From NCBI GenBank assembly GCA_903839085.1, contig CAIMBE010000076.1, positions 1 to 64,000 of the forward strand: a stretch of 64,000 nucleotides of DNA, read 5' to 3'. This stretch comes from an uncultured beta proteobacterium. Lineage in GTDB: Bacteria; Pseudomonadota; Gammaproteobacteria; Burkholderiales; Burkholderiaceae_C. Position 1 is the first letter of the stretch. The number at the start of each line of letters is the position of its first letter. Below are positions 42,840 to 51,883 of this stretch, piece after piece. The notes below the pieces were generated by a model that was not told the DNA's origin, did not search any database, and saw only the letters and a program-made list of their open reading frames with translations. The translations under genes were made by a program, and so were the position numbers.

Positions 42840-44750
42840 TTACGCTTTCTCTAGAATGCCGCGTTCGATAAAGTCGTCCTTGACATAGGACAGTTCGAAC
42901 TTGTCCAGGGTCTGGGCGCTGGGAATGCCATCGTCGGTCCAGCCCTTGAATTCGTAGTAGGCGTCGAGTAACTGCTTCTCGGCCACGGGGTCGCGATGTT
43001 TCCATTGGTCGGCCGGTGGCGCCTCATCGACGCGCCGCAAGCCGCGCCGGACATTGATGGCCCGGATCAGGTTGCGGTTGCGGGCGGCCACTTTCCAAAG
43101 TCCGTCCGGGTCGATGGTCTTGCCGGTGGCCAGCGTGATCAGTTCGGGCAGGTTGTGGATGTGGTAGGGCGGGCGGCCGCCGAACTGGCCACGGAAGGAC
43201 GACAGGAAGGCGCAGGTGCCGATGGCGTCATCCACGTAATGCATGGTCTCGTTCCAGTCGCAGATATGGACCGAGGCTTCAATCGTCGGGTGGGTGCGGG
43301 GCTCCCATTCCATCAGCCACTTCTTGAAGCGTTCGGGCGCGGCGACCCAGCCTGCGACGTAGGCCTCGCGCTCGGCCTTGTCGGCGATTGGGGTCTGCGG
43401 AAAAGAGCCCTCGATCTGGTTGATGGCCATCTTCTCGCCGGTGGCGTACATCAGGAAGTAGGGGTAGTTGATCATCGAGAGCTTGATCGGCACCTGCTCG
43501 AACTTCTTCATGGTGTTGTGGTCGTAGACCTCAGCCCCTTTGCCGATCTGGCGCGCGGCGTGATAGACGCCATTGGCGAGCGCGTCGCCGACGCCTTCGC
43601 GGTGAACGATCTTCTCCAACAGATAGAAGAAGCGCGCCGCGCCGGTGGCTGGAAAATCCGGCAGATCCTGGTCGGTCAGAATGCCGGCTTCATAAAGCTC
43701 GATGGCAAAGGCCATCACCTGCGGTGTCGAGTAGGCGTCCAGCCCGTACTCCTGCGTGAGGCCGATGATGTCGTAGTCGAATTCCAGGTCTTCGATGGCC
43801 GCCATGGCATAGGTCAGCTTGCTGTAGCACTTCTGGAAATAGGGGCGTCGACCCGGGTACTTGATCGCCTGATGACAATCCTTGGGGCAGTTGTAGCAGC
43901 CGGTCCAGCGCACCCGCAGCTTGTTTTCAAGTGCGAGCCAGGCCTCTTCACGCTCCTTGCTCCAGAAATTCTTGCGCCGCGCGCGCGCATTGCCCCAGGC
44001 GAAATTGTCGACGTGGAATTCGTCGCCTTCGCCGTGCGCCATGGTGTCGCCGGCGTGCGGGTTGTCGTGAATCTCCTGGACCATCGCATTGCAGATCTCA
44101 AACAGCTCGGCAGGCTTGGCGGTATAGCTGTCCTTGCTGCCGCGCACGGCGATGGCCTTGAGCCGCTTGTCTCCCATGACCATGCCAACGCCGCGTGATG
44201 CGCTGGAGTTGCCGTGCTCGATGGACGCCATGAAGACCCTGTTTTCACCGGCCAGGCCGATCGCCGCCACCTGGATGCGGGTGTCCTTGAGCTCGGCCTG
44301 AATCATCTCCGCCGTTTCCGAGGCGCCCTTTCCCTTGAGATGAGCGGCGTCGCGGATCTCGACCTTGTCATTGTTGATATACAGGTAGACCAGGCTCTTG
44401 GCCTTGCCCTGGATGATGATCTTGTCGTAACCGGCATGTTTTAGCTCAGGGCCGAAAAAGCCACCGAAGATCGAATGCGAGTAGCGGTCCGTCTGCGGCG
44501 AAATGGTGTTCACCATGGTGCGGTTGGCGCCGACCACCGGCGTGCCAAGCAGCAGCCCGGTGCTGAAGATCAGCAGGTTGTCGGGCGAAAAAGCATCCAC
44601 CTCAGGCGGTACCCGGTCCCAGAGTATCTTTGCTGCCGTGCCCTGACCACCGAGGTACAGCTCGGTCAATTTCTCGTCGGTGCTTTCGCGTTCGATGCTT
44701 CCGCTGCTGAGGTCGATCTCGAGGTTGTATCCGGTTTCTGCGTATCTCAT
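42840..44750 (-). CDS. bamB: Class II benzoyl-CoA reductase catalytic subunit, copy 1 (divergent BamB, AOR family)
   Basis: The protein has 636 residues from ATG 44750 (MRYAETGYNLEIDLSSGSIE); the 721-residue frame overlaps bamI. It belongs to the tungsten aldehyde:ferredoxin oxidoreductase family. CYNCPKDC supplies three [4Fe-4S] Cys, and DDAIGTC a likely fourth. It has the BamB-like MKKFEQVPIKLSMINYPYFL, NQIEGSFPQ and PPYHIHN. Relative to copy 2 it has four extra residues before PPYHIHN and GEKMAINQ instead of GEKINITQ. In cluster 1 it comes last, after bamI, not first. The substrate may therefore differ from benzoyl-CoA. Confidence 0.87.
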   Translation of the reverse strand: MRYAETGYNLEIDLSSGSIERESTDEKLTELYLGGQGTAAKILWDRVPPEVDAFSPDNLLIFSTGLLLGTPVVGANRTMVNTISPQTDRYSHSIFGGFFGPELKHAGYDKIIIQGKAKSLVYLYINNDKVEIRDAAHLKGKGASETAEMIQAELKDTRIQVAAIGLAGENRVFMASIEHGNSSASRGVGMVMGDKRLKAIAVRGSKDSYTAKPAELFEICNAMVQEIHDNPHAGDTMAHGEGDEFHVDNFAWGNARARRKNFWSKEREEAWLALENKLRVRWTGCYNCPKDCHQAIKYPGRRPYFQKCYSKLTYAMAAIEDLEFDYDIIGLTQEYGLDAYSTPQVMAFAIELYEAGILTDQDLPDFPATGAARFFYLLEKIVHREGVGDALANGVYHAARQIGKGAEVYDHNTMKKFEQVPIKLSMINYPYFLMYATGEKMAINQIEGSFPQTPIADKAEREAYVAGWVAAPERFKKWLMEWEPRTHPTIEASVHICDWNETMHYVDDAIGTCAFLSSFRGQFGGRPPYHIHNLPELITLATGKTIDPDGLWKVAARNRNLIRAINVRRGLRRVDEAPPADQWKHRDPVAEKQLLDAYYEFKGWTDDGIPSAQTLDKFELSYVKDDFIERGILEKA

Positions 44751-44776
44751 CCTGGTTCCTTTCGGCCTGTCACTGA

Positions 44777-45385
44777 TTAGGGCAAAGTCGTCCTGCGACG
44801 CCCCGGAAATGCCAGCGCCTCGGTCAGCATGTAAGCCGCCTGCGCGTAAGAGGTCGGGCAAATCGCGAAGCATTCCTGGCAGTCCCAGCAGGCCTGTGCC
44901 GCCCGCTTTGGAATGAAGCTGATTTCGCGCCTGGGGCCGTTCTCGATGAAGCCGACGGCGTGCTCGCCCTTGACCTCGGCGCAGTAGCGCACGCACAGGC
45001 CGCACATGACGCAGAAGATCGGCTCCTTCTCGAAGCGGTTGCGGTCAGCGCCGTACTCGTAGGCCAGGCGCAGCAATTCCGGTGCGTCGGGTGCATGGGC
45101 CATCAGTTCCTCGATGATCACGCGGCGAATCCGGTCAACTTTTTCGGAACGAGTGCGAACGACCAGATCCTGCTCAACCGGGTAGGTGCAGGACACCACG
45201 TAGCTGGTCTTGCCGCGCGACTCGACCTCCACCATGCACAGGCGGCAGCCGCCATAGGCCTCCAGCTTCTCGTGGTGACACAGCGTCGGAATGTTGACGC
45301 CGGCCTGGCGCGCCGCTTGCAGCACCGTCGAGCCGGCATCGGCGGTGACCTCCCTGCCGTCGATCTGCAATGTGGTCGCGCTCAT
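44777..45385 (-). CDS. bamI: BamI-like Fe-S protein (NuoG/HoxU N-terminal type), copy 1
   Basis: The protein has 202 residues from ATG 45385, overlapping the bamH stop by 4 bp. The [2Fe-2S] ligands are CHHEKLEAYGGCRLC with a later Cys (VVSCTYPV). Two [4Fe-4S] motifs follow: CVMCGLCVRYC and CWDCQECFAICPTSYA. It links the NADH-oxidising NuoEF-like subunits to the HdrA-like core. It is close in motifs to copy 2 (54461-55123) but lacks that copy's basic C-terminal tail. Confidence 0.88.
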   Translation of the reverse strand: MSATTLQIDGREVTADAGSTVLQAARQAGVNIPTLCHHEKLEAYGGCRLCMVEVESRGKTSYVVSCTYPVEQDLVVRTRSEKVDRIRRVIIEELMAHAPDAPELLRLAYEYGADRNRFEKEPIFCVMCGLCVRYCAEVKGEHAVGFIENGPRREISFIPKRAAQACWDCQECFAICPTSYAQAAYMLTEALAFPGRRRTTLP

Positions 45386-47040
45386 TTCGCTTCGCTCCCG
45401 GCGCCAATGCGCGCCTCGTATTCGCCCTTGAAATAGCGCAGCATGCTCTTGAGCGGATCGGATGAGGTCTTGCCCAGCGCGCACAGGCTGCCCAGACTGG
45501 TGACCTCCATCAGATCGGTCAGCCGGTCCAGATCAAATTTCTTGCCCCTGCCTTCAGCGATGTTGGTCAGGATCTTCAACATCTGCCACATGCCTTCACG
45601 GCAGGGTACGCATTTGCCGCAGGACTCCCTGACCAGGAAATCGAGCAGATAGCGTGCCACCTCGACCATGTCGGTATCCTCGTCCATGATCAGCAGGCCG
45701 CCGGCGCCGATCGGGGCGCCGAGCTTGGACATCTCGTCAAAATCGAGCGTGGCGTCGATCAGGTGGGCCGGCAGGGACCCGCCCATGGCGCCGCCGAAAT
45801 GGACCGCCTTGAGTCCCTTGCCATCGCGCACGCCGCCGCCGATGTCAAAGATCAGGGTGCGCAGCGAGGTTCCCATCGGCACTTCGACGATGCCGCTGTT
45901 GACGACGTTGCCCGACAAGGACACCAGCTTGGTGCCTTTGCTCTTTTCCGAGCCGATGCTGGCAAACCAGTCGGCACCCTTCTCGATGATCTGCGGCACG
46001 TTGGCCCAGGTCTCGACGTTGTTCAGGTTGGATGGCTTGTCCCAGATGCCCGAGACCGAGGTGCGGATGTACTTGGGTCGCGGCTCGGGCGCATTGCCCT
46101 CGATCGAGCGCATCAGCGCCGAGGACTCGCCGGAGACGAAGATGCCGACGTCGAAGTGCAGTTCGACATGGAAGCCAAAGCCGCTGCCCAGGATGTTGTC
46201 GCCAAGAAAGCCGTAGGCCTCGGCTTGTGCCAGCGCGGCCTTGACGTGCTCGACCAGCCGCGGCGCATCGTGGCGCGTGTAGACGAAACCCAGTTGCGCC
46301 CCGATGGCGTAGGCGCCGATGATCAGGCCTTCGAGCACCCTGTGCGGATTGCCGGTGAGCATGGCGCGGTCCATGAACGCGGCGGACTCGCCCTCGTGGC
46401 CGTTGACGATGACGTACTTGGTCTTCGCGGGGGCGTTGCGGGTGGTTTCCCACTTCGAGCCGGCCGGAAAACCGCCGCCACCACGGCCACGCAGGTTGGC
46501 GCGTCGGACCTCGTCGAGCACCTGCTCGGGCGTCATGCGGGTCAAGGCCTTGACCAGTGCCGCGTAGCCGCCGACGGCAAGGTAGTCCTCGATGCTCAGC
46601 GGGTCGATGCGGATGTTGTCCCCCGTCAGCAGCCGCATCTGGTGCTTGTAATAGGGCACCTCGTTCATGTGCACCGCTTTGGCGCCGGTCAGGGGGTCGC
46701 GGTAGACGCACTTCTCGAAAACCTCGTCATTCAGCGTCGCGGCGACGATGCCTGGCACGTCGTCGGGCGTCACCTCGAAGTAGCAGACGTCCCTCAGTCC
46801 GGCCACGACGTTCGGGCCCTTTTCGCAATAGCCGTGACAACCGGTCACGCGCAAATCGATCTTCGCCTCCAGGCCTTGTCTGGCGATCTCGCTCCTGAAC
46901 GCGCTGGCGACGGCCACCGAGTCCAGGCCGTCGCAGGCGGCACCGGCGCAAACCGCGATGCAGGGCCTGGCCGGGTCGCGGCGCGCCAGGATGTCGGCGC
47001 GCAGCCTGTCAAGTTCAGCCGCTGATTGGATCTTGGGCAT
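45382..47040 (-). CDS. bamH: BamH-like NADH-binding flavoprotein (NuoF type), copy 1
   Basis: The protein has 552 residues. The N-terminal thioredoxin-like [2Fe-2S] domain has CAGAACDG and CHGYCEKGPNVV. The NADH/FMN region is RGRGGGGFPAGSKWE and NGHEGESAAFMDRAML; GGSLPAHLI and SCGKCVPCREG (the [4Fe-4S] ligands) follow. It is expected to exchange electrons with NAD(H) for the class II reductase complex, as a bifurcation or confurcation entry. It follows bamG after 9 bp. Confidence 0.92.
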   Translation of the reverse strand: MPKIQSAAELDRLRADILARRDPARPCIAVCAGAACDGLDSVAVASAFRSEIARQGLEAKIDLRVTGCHGYCEKGPNVVAGLRDVCYFEVTPDDVPGIVAATLNDEVFEKCVYRDPLTGAKAVHMNEVPYYKHQMRLLTGDNIRIDPLSIEDYLAVGGYAALVKALTRMTPEQVLDEVRRANLRGRGGGGFPAGSKWETTRNAPAKTKYVIVNGHEGESAAFMDRAMLTGNPHRVLEGLIIGAYAIGAQLGFVYTRHDAPRLVEHVKAALAQAEAYGFLGDNILGSGFGFHVELHFDVGIFVSGESSALMRSIEGNAPEPRPKYIRTSVSGIWDKPSNLNNVETWANVPQIIEKGADWFASIGSEKSKGTKLVSLSGNVVNSGIVEVPMGTSLRTLIFDIGGGVRDGKGLKAVHFGGAMGGSLPAHLIDATLDFDEMSKLGAPIGAGGLLIMDEDTDMVEVARYLLDFLVRESCGKCVPCREGMWQMLKILTNIAEGRGKKFDLDRLTDLMEVTSLGSLCALGKTSSDPLKSMLRYFKGEYEARIGAGSEAK

Positions 47041-47049
47041 GTCGTTTTC

Positions 47050-47502
47050 CTACTCGTAGCGCCTGAGAACTTCTTCGACCTTGTCGGGTGTCATGCGAGG
47101 GTGGTGCTTGCCGTCGATGATCAGTTCCGGACCGATGCTGCAACTGCCCAGGCAACTGCCGCGCTCCACGGTAAAGCGCCCATTGGCACCGGTTTCGCCG
47201 GGCTTGAGACCGGTGAGCTCCTGCACTTTCTTCATCAGCTTGGGCGCGCCGCGCAAATGGCAGGTCATGCCGGTGCAGACATGAACTTCGTGCCGTCCCT
47301 TGGGTGTCAGGCGGAAGGTCTTGTAGAAACTGGCGATCTGCATCACCTGGCTGAACGACACCTCCAGCGCCTCGGCGACCCGCTCCATGACCTCGCGTGG
47401 CAACCAGTGGTTTTCGTGCTGGATCTCGGTCAGTGCATGGATCAGCGCACCCGGCTTGCCACGGTATTTTTCGATGATGCTGGCTATGGTTTGTTCACAC
47501 AT
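47050..47502 (-). CDS. bamG: BamG-like [2Fe-2S] protein (NuoE type), copy 1
   Basis: The protein has 150 residues. The N-terminal helical bundle (IASIIEKYRGKPGALIHALT) precedes a thioredoxin-like [2Fe-2S] domain with ligands in CTGMTCHLRGAP and CLGSCSIGPELIIDG. It is the partner of the NuoF-like subunit. A 477-bp gap with inverted repeats separates it from bamF upstream. Confidence 0.9.
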   Translation of the reverse strand: MCEQTIASIIEKYRGKPGALIHALTEIQHENHWLPREVMERVAEALEVSFSQVMQIASFYKTFRLTPKGRHEVHVCTGMTCHLRGAPKLMKKVQELTGLKPGETGANGRFTVERGSCLGSCSIGPELIIDGKHHPRMTPDKVEEVLRRYE

Positions 47503-47979
47503 GGTGGCGGTTCACTTTGTTCTTGAAATGTGGAAGTTGCGACAGACCGCTGTGATGCCGGACTCGATAAGCCTGCCCTGGACTCCGATCCGGGATGCCG
47601 GATGTCCAGTCATGTGGGGCCGAGGGCGCCGCAGTGGGTGACTCCGCGAATGTCCCCCGGCCTGCGGCCTCCTCCTTGATTTGGCAAAACCCCAAGTCCA
47701 CGCTGCGCCACCCACCGCATCGCCCTTGGCAAGCAGCGTCGGTGGTTTCTGTACATCGCACACTAATCCTGCCCGCAGGACCAGGCTGATGGGGTGCTCA
47801 GCGCAGCGGCATAAAGGCGGAGGCCGCAGGCCGGGGGACAGCCGCGGAGCTGAGTACCCCGTCGCCCTGGTCCACCCCAAATGTTGAACAGGCATTGGAC
47901 TGTCGTCAACTCGGGAAAGTTGCATAGTCCGCCATGACACAGCGCGAAGTAACGGGTACCTTTGCAATTGCCATCTCCC
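47503..47979. repeat. Non-coding gap bamF-bamG (cluster 1) with paired inverted repeats
   Basis: No credible gene is seen. GTCCCCCGGCCTGCGGCCTCC (47652-47672) and its exact reverse complement (47819-47839) are 146 bp apart, with weaker similarity extending each arm to ~50 bp (AGGGCG...ACTCCGCG). It looks like two copies of a dispersed element in opposite directions. A smaller hairpin (GGACT...CAACT/AGTTG...AGTCC, 47897-47930) lies just past the bamF stop. Confidence 0.65.
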
Positions 47980-48750
47980 TCAAATTGCCACGACTTGCAC
48001 TTGCTCGCCCTCGACCGTCACCACGCCGCGCTGCGCCAGTACATCCAGGAGGCGACTGACTTCCGGCAACGGCATCCTGAGGCCGGCGGCAATCTGCTCT
48101 GCCGCCATGGGCCTCGCACGTGCGTGGCCGACGATCTGGCCCATGCTCAGTTTGTCGAGGACCATCTCCCTGAACAGCGCGTCGAACTCGGCGTTGCCGC
48201 TGTATTGCTTGTGGTAGTTCTCCTCGGTGCGCACCGGCAGGCGGAAGCGCTCGCGCTCGACCAGCTTGATGTAGGGCACCAGGTCGATGGCAGCCTGCAG
48301 GCCTGCCTGGAGTTCGTCACTGCTCAGGCCCTCGGAGGAGCCCAGCGGCCCGAGGCGCTTCATGACGTCCGCGATCTGCGTCTGCGTTTCGGCGAAACGG
48401 TTTCCTTCGCCCGCCGAGACCCACTCCAGCCGCAGTCGATCCGGGTTGATGCCGATGTGCGCCAGCATGCGCTTGGCAATCATGCTGTTGCCCAGCGCAT
48501 CGTAGTTGCCCTCGGGGTTGTAATGACAATCGCCGAGGTGGCAACCGCCGACGAAGACGCCATCGGCCCCTTTGATGAAGGAGCGCAGGATGTACTCCAG
48601 ATCGACCCGGCCGGAGCACATCTGGCGTATGACGCGCAAATGCGACGGGTACTGGAAACGCGACACGCCGGCCAGGTCGGCGCCGCCGTAACAGCACCAG
48701 TTGCACAGGAAGCCGACGACGATGGGCTGGAATTGGCTCGGGGAGGCCAT
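47980..48750 (-). CDS. bamF: BamF-like MvhD-domain protein with C-terminal winged helix, copy 1
   Basis: The protein has 256 residues. The N-terminal half is the MvhD/FrhD [2Fe-2S] domain: FLCNWCCYGGADLAGVSRFQ, MCSGRVDLEYI and VGGCHLGDCHYNPEGNYDA. The last ~60 residues (AEQIAAGLRMPLPEVSRLLD) look like a winged helix. In Geobacter, BamF is a selenoprotein; here all codons are sense, with Cys throughout and no internal TGA. It transfers electrons to the HdrA-like BamE, 2 bp upstream. Confidence 0.87.
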   Translation of the reverse strand: MASPSQFQPIVVGFLCNWCCYGGADLAGVSRFQYPSHLRVIRQMCSGRVDLEYILRSFIKGADGVFVGGCHLGDCHYNPEGNYDALGNSMIAKRMLAHIGINPDRLRLEWVSAGEGNRFAETQTQIADVMKRLGPLGSSEGLSSDELQAGLQAAIDLVPYIKLVERERFRLPVRTEENYHKQYSGNAEFDALFREMVLDKLSMGQIVGHARARPMAAEQIAAGLRMPLPEVSRLLDVLAQRGVVTVEGEQVQVVAI

Positions 48751-48752
48751 GC

Positions 48753-51700
48753 TTAGCTCACTTCAAGAATGGGAATGACGCGGTTGTGGCGCAGCGACAG
48801 CGCGGCATCGATCTGATGAAACACCTCATCGTCGGTGTAGTGCTTCAGACTGATGGCGCCGGTCGGGCATTTCGAGCAGCACAGGCCGTCGCCCTTGCAC
48901 AGCACGGGGTTGACCACCGCCTTCCTGCCGCGCGGCGTGTCCTGGAACTCGATGGCGTTGTAGTTGCAAACGGAGATGCAGGCACCACACGAGACGCAGT
49001 CCTTGCCTGCCACCTCGCAGACCGCGCCCGAGGCGACGACGCTGTCTTTGGACAGCATGGTGAGGGCGCGCCCGGCCGCGGCATAGGCCTGGCTGATGGT
49101 TTCAGACAAGTGCTTCGGGTAGTGCGCCGTGCCGCACAGGTAGACGCCTTCGGCGGCGAAGTCGACCGGCCGCAGCTTGACATGCGCCTCCTGAAAGAAG
49201 CCGTCCGGCGACAGCGGCACCTTGAAGAAGCGGGCGATCTCCTGCGCGTCCGCCGGCGGGATGACGGCGGCCGACAGGACCAGCTTGTCGACATCGATCT
49301 GCAGTTTCTTGCCGAGCACCGGATCGGTTGCCGTGACCCGGATGTAGTCGCGACCACCCTCTTCGATGGCTTGCACCGTCGGCTTGTCGTTGGGCTCGTA
49401 GCGGATGAACTGGACGCTCTTGTTGGCCGCCTCACGGTAATAGTCTTCCTTGAAGCCGTAGGTGCGCATGTCGCGGAACAGCACGTAGATCTCGGCCTTC
49501 GGCCGCAGCGCGCGCATCTTCAGCGCGTTTTTCATCGCGCCGCTGCAGCAGACGCGCGCGCAGTAGTTGCGGTCTTCCTGGCGGCAGCCGACGCACTGGA
49601 TCATGACCAGGCGCTCGACGCGGTTGAGACTCTCGTCTTCGGCGCCGATCTTTTCTTCGAGTTCAAGCTGCGTGATGACGCGGTCGTTCTTGCCGTACAG
49701 GTACTCCGTCGGCCTCAACTCCTGCGCGCCCACGGCGACGATGGCGACGCCGTGCTTGATGCTGCGCAGGCGGTGCCTGGCCTTGACCCTGGTTTCGAAA
49801 TTGCCGACGTAGCCGTCGACCGCCATGATCTGGGCCTCTGTGATGACGTGGATGTCGCGGTGCTGGTAGACCTTGTTCTTCAGGTCGGCGAGGAAGGGCG
49901 GCACCGCCATGCCCTCGGCCGTGTAGCGCAGACGGTTGGCAATGCCACCCAGTTCGGCGGACTTCTCCAGCAGATAGGTTTCGTGCCCCTGGTTGGCCAG
50001 CATCAGAGCACTGGTCATGCCGGCCACGCCGCCGCCAATCACCATGGCGACCTTGTTGATCGGCAACTCGTATTCGCCCAGCGGTTGCAGCGTCCCGGCG
50101 CGCGCCACCGACATGCGCACGATGTCCTTGGCCTTGGCGCTGGCCACCTCGGGCTCCTTGGAGTGCACCCAGGAGCAGTGCTCGCGGATGTTGGCCATGT
50201 CAAAGTAGTACTGATTGATGCCGGCCTCGCGCAGCGTGTCGCGAAACAGCGGCTCATGCGAGCGCGGTGTGCAGGCGGCGATGACGACACGGTTGAGCCC
50301 CTTGTCGCGGATCGTGTCGGAGATCGCCTGGGCGGTATTGGTGGCACAGGCGAACAGGCTTTCCTCGACGTGGACCACGTTCTCCAGCCCCTTGGCGTAC
50401 TCGACGACACCCGGCACATCGACCACGCGGCCGATATTGGCGCCGCAGCGGCAAACAAAGACGCCGACCTTGGGCGTTTCGTTGGCGGTGTCACGCTCGG
50501 CCGGGTAGACGCGCTCGGTCGACAACTGGCCACGGCGCGACTTCAGCAACTGCCCGATCTGGGCGCTGGCCGCGCTGGCGGTGTAGACCGCTTCGGGAAT
50601 GTCCATCGGTCCCATGAAAGCGCCACTGACGAAAATGCCGGCTCGACTGGTCTGCAGCGGATTGAACGGATCGGTCGTGCAGAAGCCGTGGGCGTTGAGT
50701 TCGATGCCGAAAATGCGCGCGAACCTCTGCGCATCCTTGGGCGGGTTGATGCCCACCGAGAGCACCACCAGTTCGAACTCTTCTTGCCTAACGCCGTCGT
50801 CGGTCGCGTAGCGAATGGTGACGTTCTTGGTGACCGGATCCTCGCCGCCGATCGAGGTGTAGCTGCGAATGAACTGGACGCCGGGAAGGCGCTCGGCGCG
50901 CTGGTAGAAGCGCTCAAAATCCTTGCTGTAGGCGCGGATGTCGTTGTGAAAGATGCGCGCTTCCAGATCGGGCACATGGTCCTTGGCCAGGATCACCTGT
51001 TTTTGCGTGTAGGCACAGCACACCGCCGAGCAGTAGGTGTTGCCACCGGCCACGGTCTGGCGTGAACCGACGCAGTGCAGCCAGGCCACCTTGTGCGGAT
51101 GCTTGCGGTCGCTTGGACGCAGGATCTGTCCCTCGTGCGGGCCGGTGGCGGCGAGCAAACGCTCGAAGTCGAGGCTGGTGACGACGTTCTCGATGGTGCC
51201 GTAGCCGTAGTCGCCCCGAATCTTCGGGTCAAAGGTTTCGTAGCCGGGCGACAAGACGATGGCGCCGACCTTGAGGTAAACCTTTTCCGCGGTCTGCTGG
51301 AAGTCGATGGCGCCTTTTTCGCAGACGTTCTGGCAGATCGTGCAGGACTTGTTGTTCAGGTAGAGGCAGCTGTCGTCAATGTAGGTCACCAGGGGAACGG
51401 CCTGCGAGAAGTAGATGTGCACCGCCTTGCTGAGCGACAGATCCACGTTGAACGGGTCGGGCACCTTGACCGGGCAGTACTCGGTGCAAGCGCCGCATCC
51501 GGTGCAGGCGTCGGCGATGACGTAGCGCGGTTTCTTGATCAGGGTCACCGTGAAGTCGCCGGCCGCTCCCTCGACGGCATCGACCTCGGTGTAGGTCATG
51601 ATCTCGATGTTCGGGTGGCGGTCGCACTCGATGAACTTGGGCGACTCGATGCACATCGAGCAGTCGATGGTCGGGTAGGTCTTGTCGAGCTGCGCCATCT

Positions 51701-51869
51701 TGCCGCCTATGGTGGGCGCCTTGTCGACCAGGTAGACCTTGAAGCCCGCGGTGGCCATGTCCAGTGCCGCCTGAATGCCGCTGATGCCGCCGCCCAGGAC
51801 CAGCACGTCACCCAGGCAGTTGTCGCCGGTGCGCTGCGTGCGCTGCCTGAGCATTTGTTGGATGTCCAT
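48753..51869 (-). CDS. bamE: BamE-like tandem HdrA flavoprotein, copy 1
   Basis: The protein has 1038 residues from ATG 51869 (MDIQQMLRQRTQRTGDNCLG). Module 1 has the FAD motif VLGGGISGIQAALD, the ferredoxin-like CTGCGACTEYCPVKVPDPFN and HCVGSRQ...CSAVCC. A linker VFVCRCGANIGRVVDVPG follows. Module 2 has MVIGGGVAGMTSALMLANQG and QCVGCRQEDRNYCARVCCSG. The C-terminus has CVSCGACISVC and GLCCSKCPTGAI. HdrA-type flavins are the bifurcation centre in related enzymes, so this is the likely energetic core. It is preceded by bamD after 14 bp. Confidence 0.9.
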   Translation of the reverse strand: MDIQQMLRQRTQRTGDNCLGDVLVLGGGISGIQAALDMATAGFKVYLVDKAPTIGGKMAQLDKTYPTIDCSMCIESPKFIECDRHPNIEIMTYTEVDAVEGAAGDFTVTLIKKPRYVIADACTGCGACTEYCPVKVPDPFNVDLSLSKAVHIYFSQAVPLVTYIDDSCLYLNNKSCTICQNVCEKGAIDFQQTAEKVYLKVGAIVLSPGYETFDPKIRGDYGYGTIENVVTSLDFERLLAATGPHEGQILRPSDRKHPHKVAWLHCVGSRQTVAGGNTYCSAVCCAYTQKQVILAKDHVPDLEARIFHNDIRAYSKDFERFYQRAERLPGVQFIRSYTSIGGEDPVTKNVTIRYATDDGVRQEEFELVVLSVGINPPKDAQRFARIFGIELNAHGFCTTDPFNPLQTSRAGIFVSGAFMGPMDIPEAVYTASAASAQIGQLLKSRRGQLSTERVYPAERDTANETPKVGVFVCRCGANIGRVVDVPGVVEYAKGLENVVHVEESLFACATNTAQAISDTIRDKGLNRVVIAACTPRSHEPLFRDTLREAGINQYYFDMANIREHCSWVHSKEPEVASAKAKDIVRMSVARAGTLQPLGEYELPINKVAMVIGGGVAGMTSALMLANQGHETYLLEKSAELGGIANRLRYTAEGMAVPPFLADLKNKVYQHRDIHVITEAQIMAVDGYVGNFETRVKARHRLRSIKHGVAIVAVGAQELRPTEYLYGKNDRVITQLELEEKIGAEDESLNRVERLVMIQCVGCRQEDRNYCARVCCSGAMKNALKMRALRPKAEIYVLFRDMRTYGFKEDYYREAANKSVQFIRYEPNDKPTVQAIEEGGRDYIRVTATDPVLGKKLQIDVDKLVLSAAVIPPADAQEIARFFKVPLSPDGFFQEAHVKLRPVDFAAEGVYLCGTAHYPKHLSETISQAYAAAGRALTMLSKDSVVASGAVCEVAGKDCVSCGACISVCNYNAIEFQDTPRGRKAVVNPVLCKGDGLCCSKCPTGAISLKHYTDDEVFHQIDAALSLRHNRVIPILEVS

Positions 51870-51883
51870 GTCGGTCTCCTGGC

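Noticed and set aside
42840-45005. 721-residue reading of bamB copy 1
   Set aside because: The extra 85 residues overlap bamI. MRYAETGYN at 44750 is the family-like start.
47512-47967. 151-residue ORF in the bamF-bamG gap
   Set aside because: It reads through inverted repeats, lacks a ribosome site and has no protein-like motifs.
48786-51065. 759-residue plus-strand ORF
   Set aside because: It is antisense to bamE copy 1 and similar in composition to the shadow opposite copy 2.
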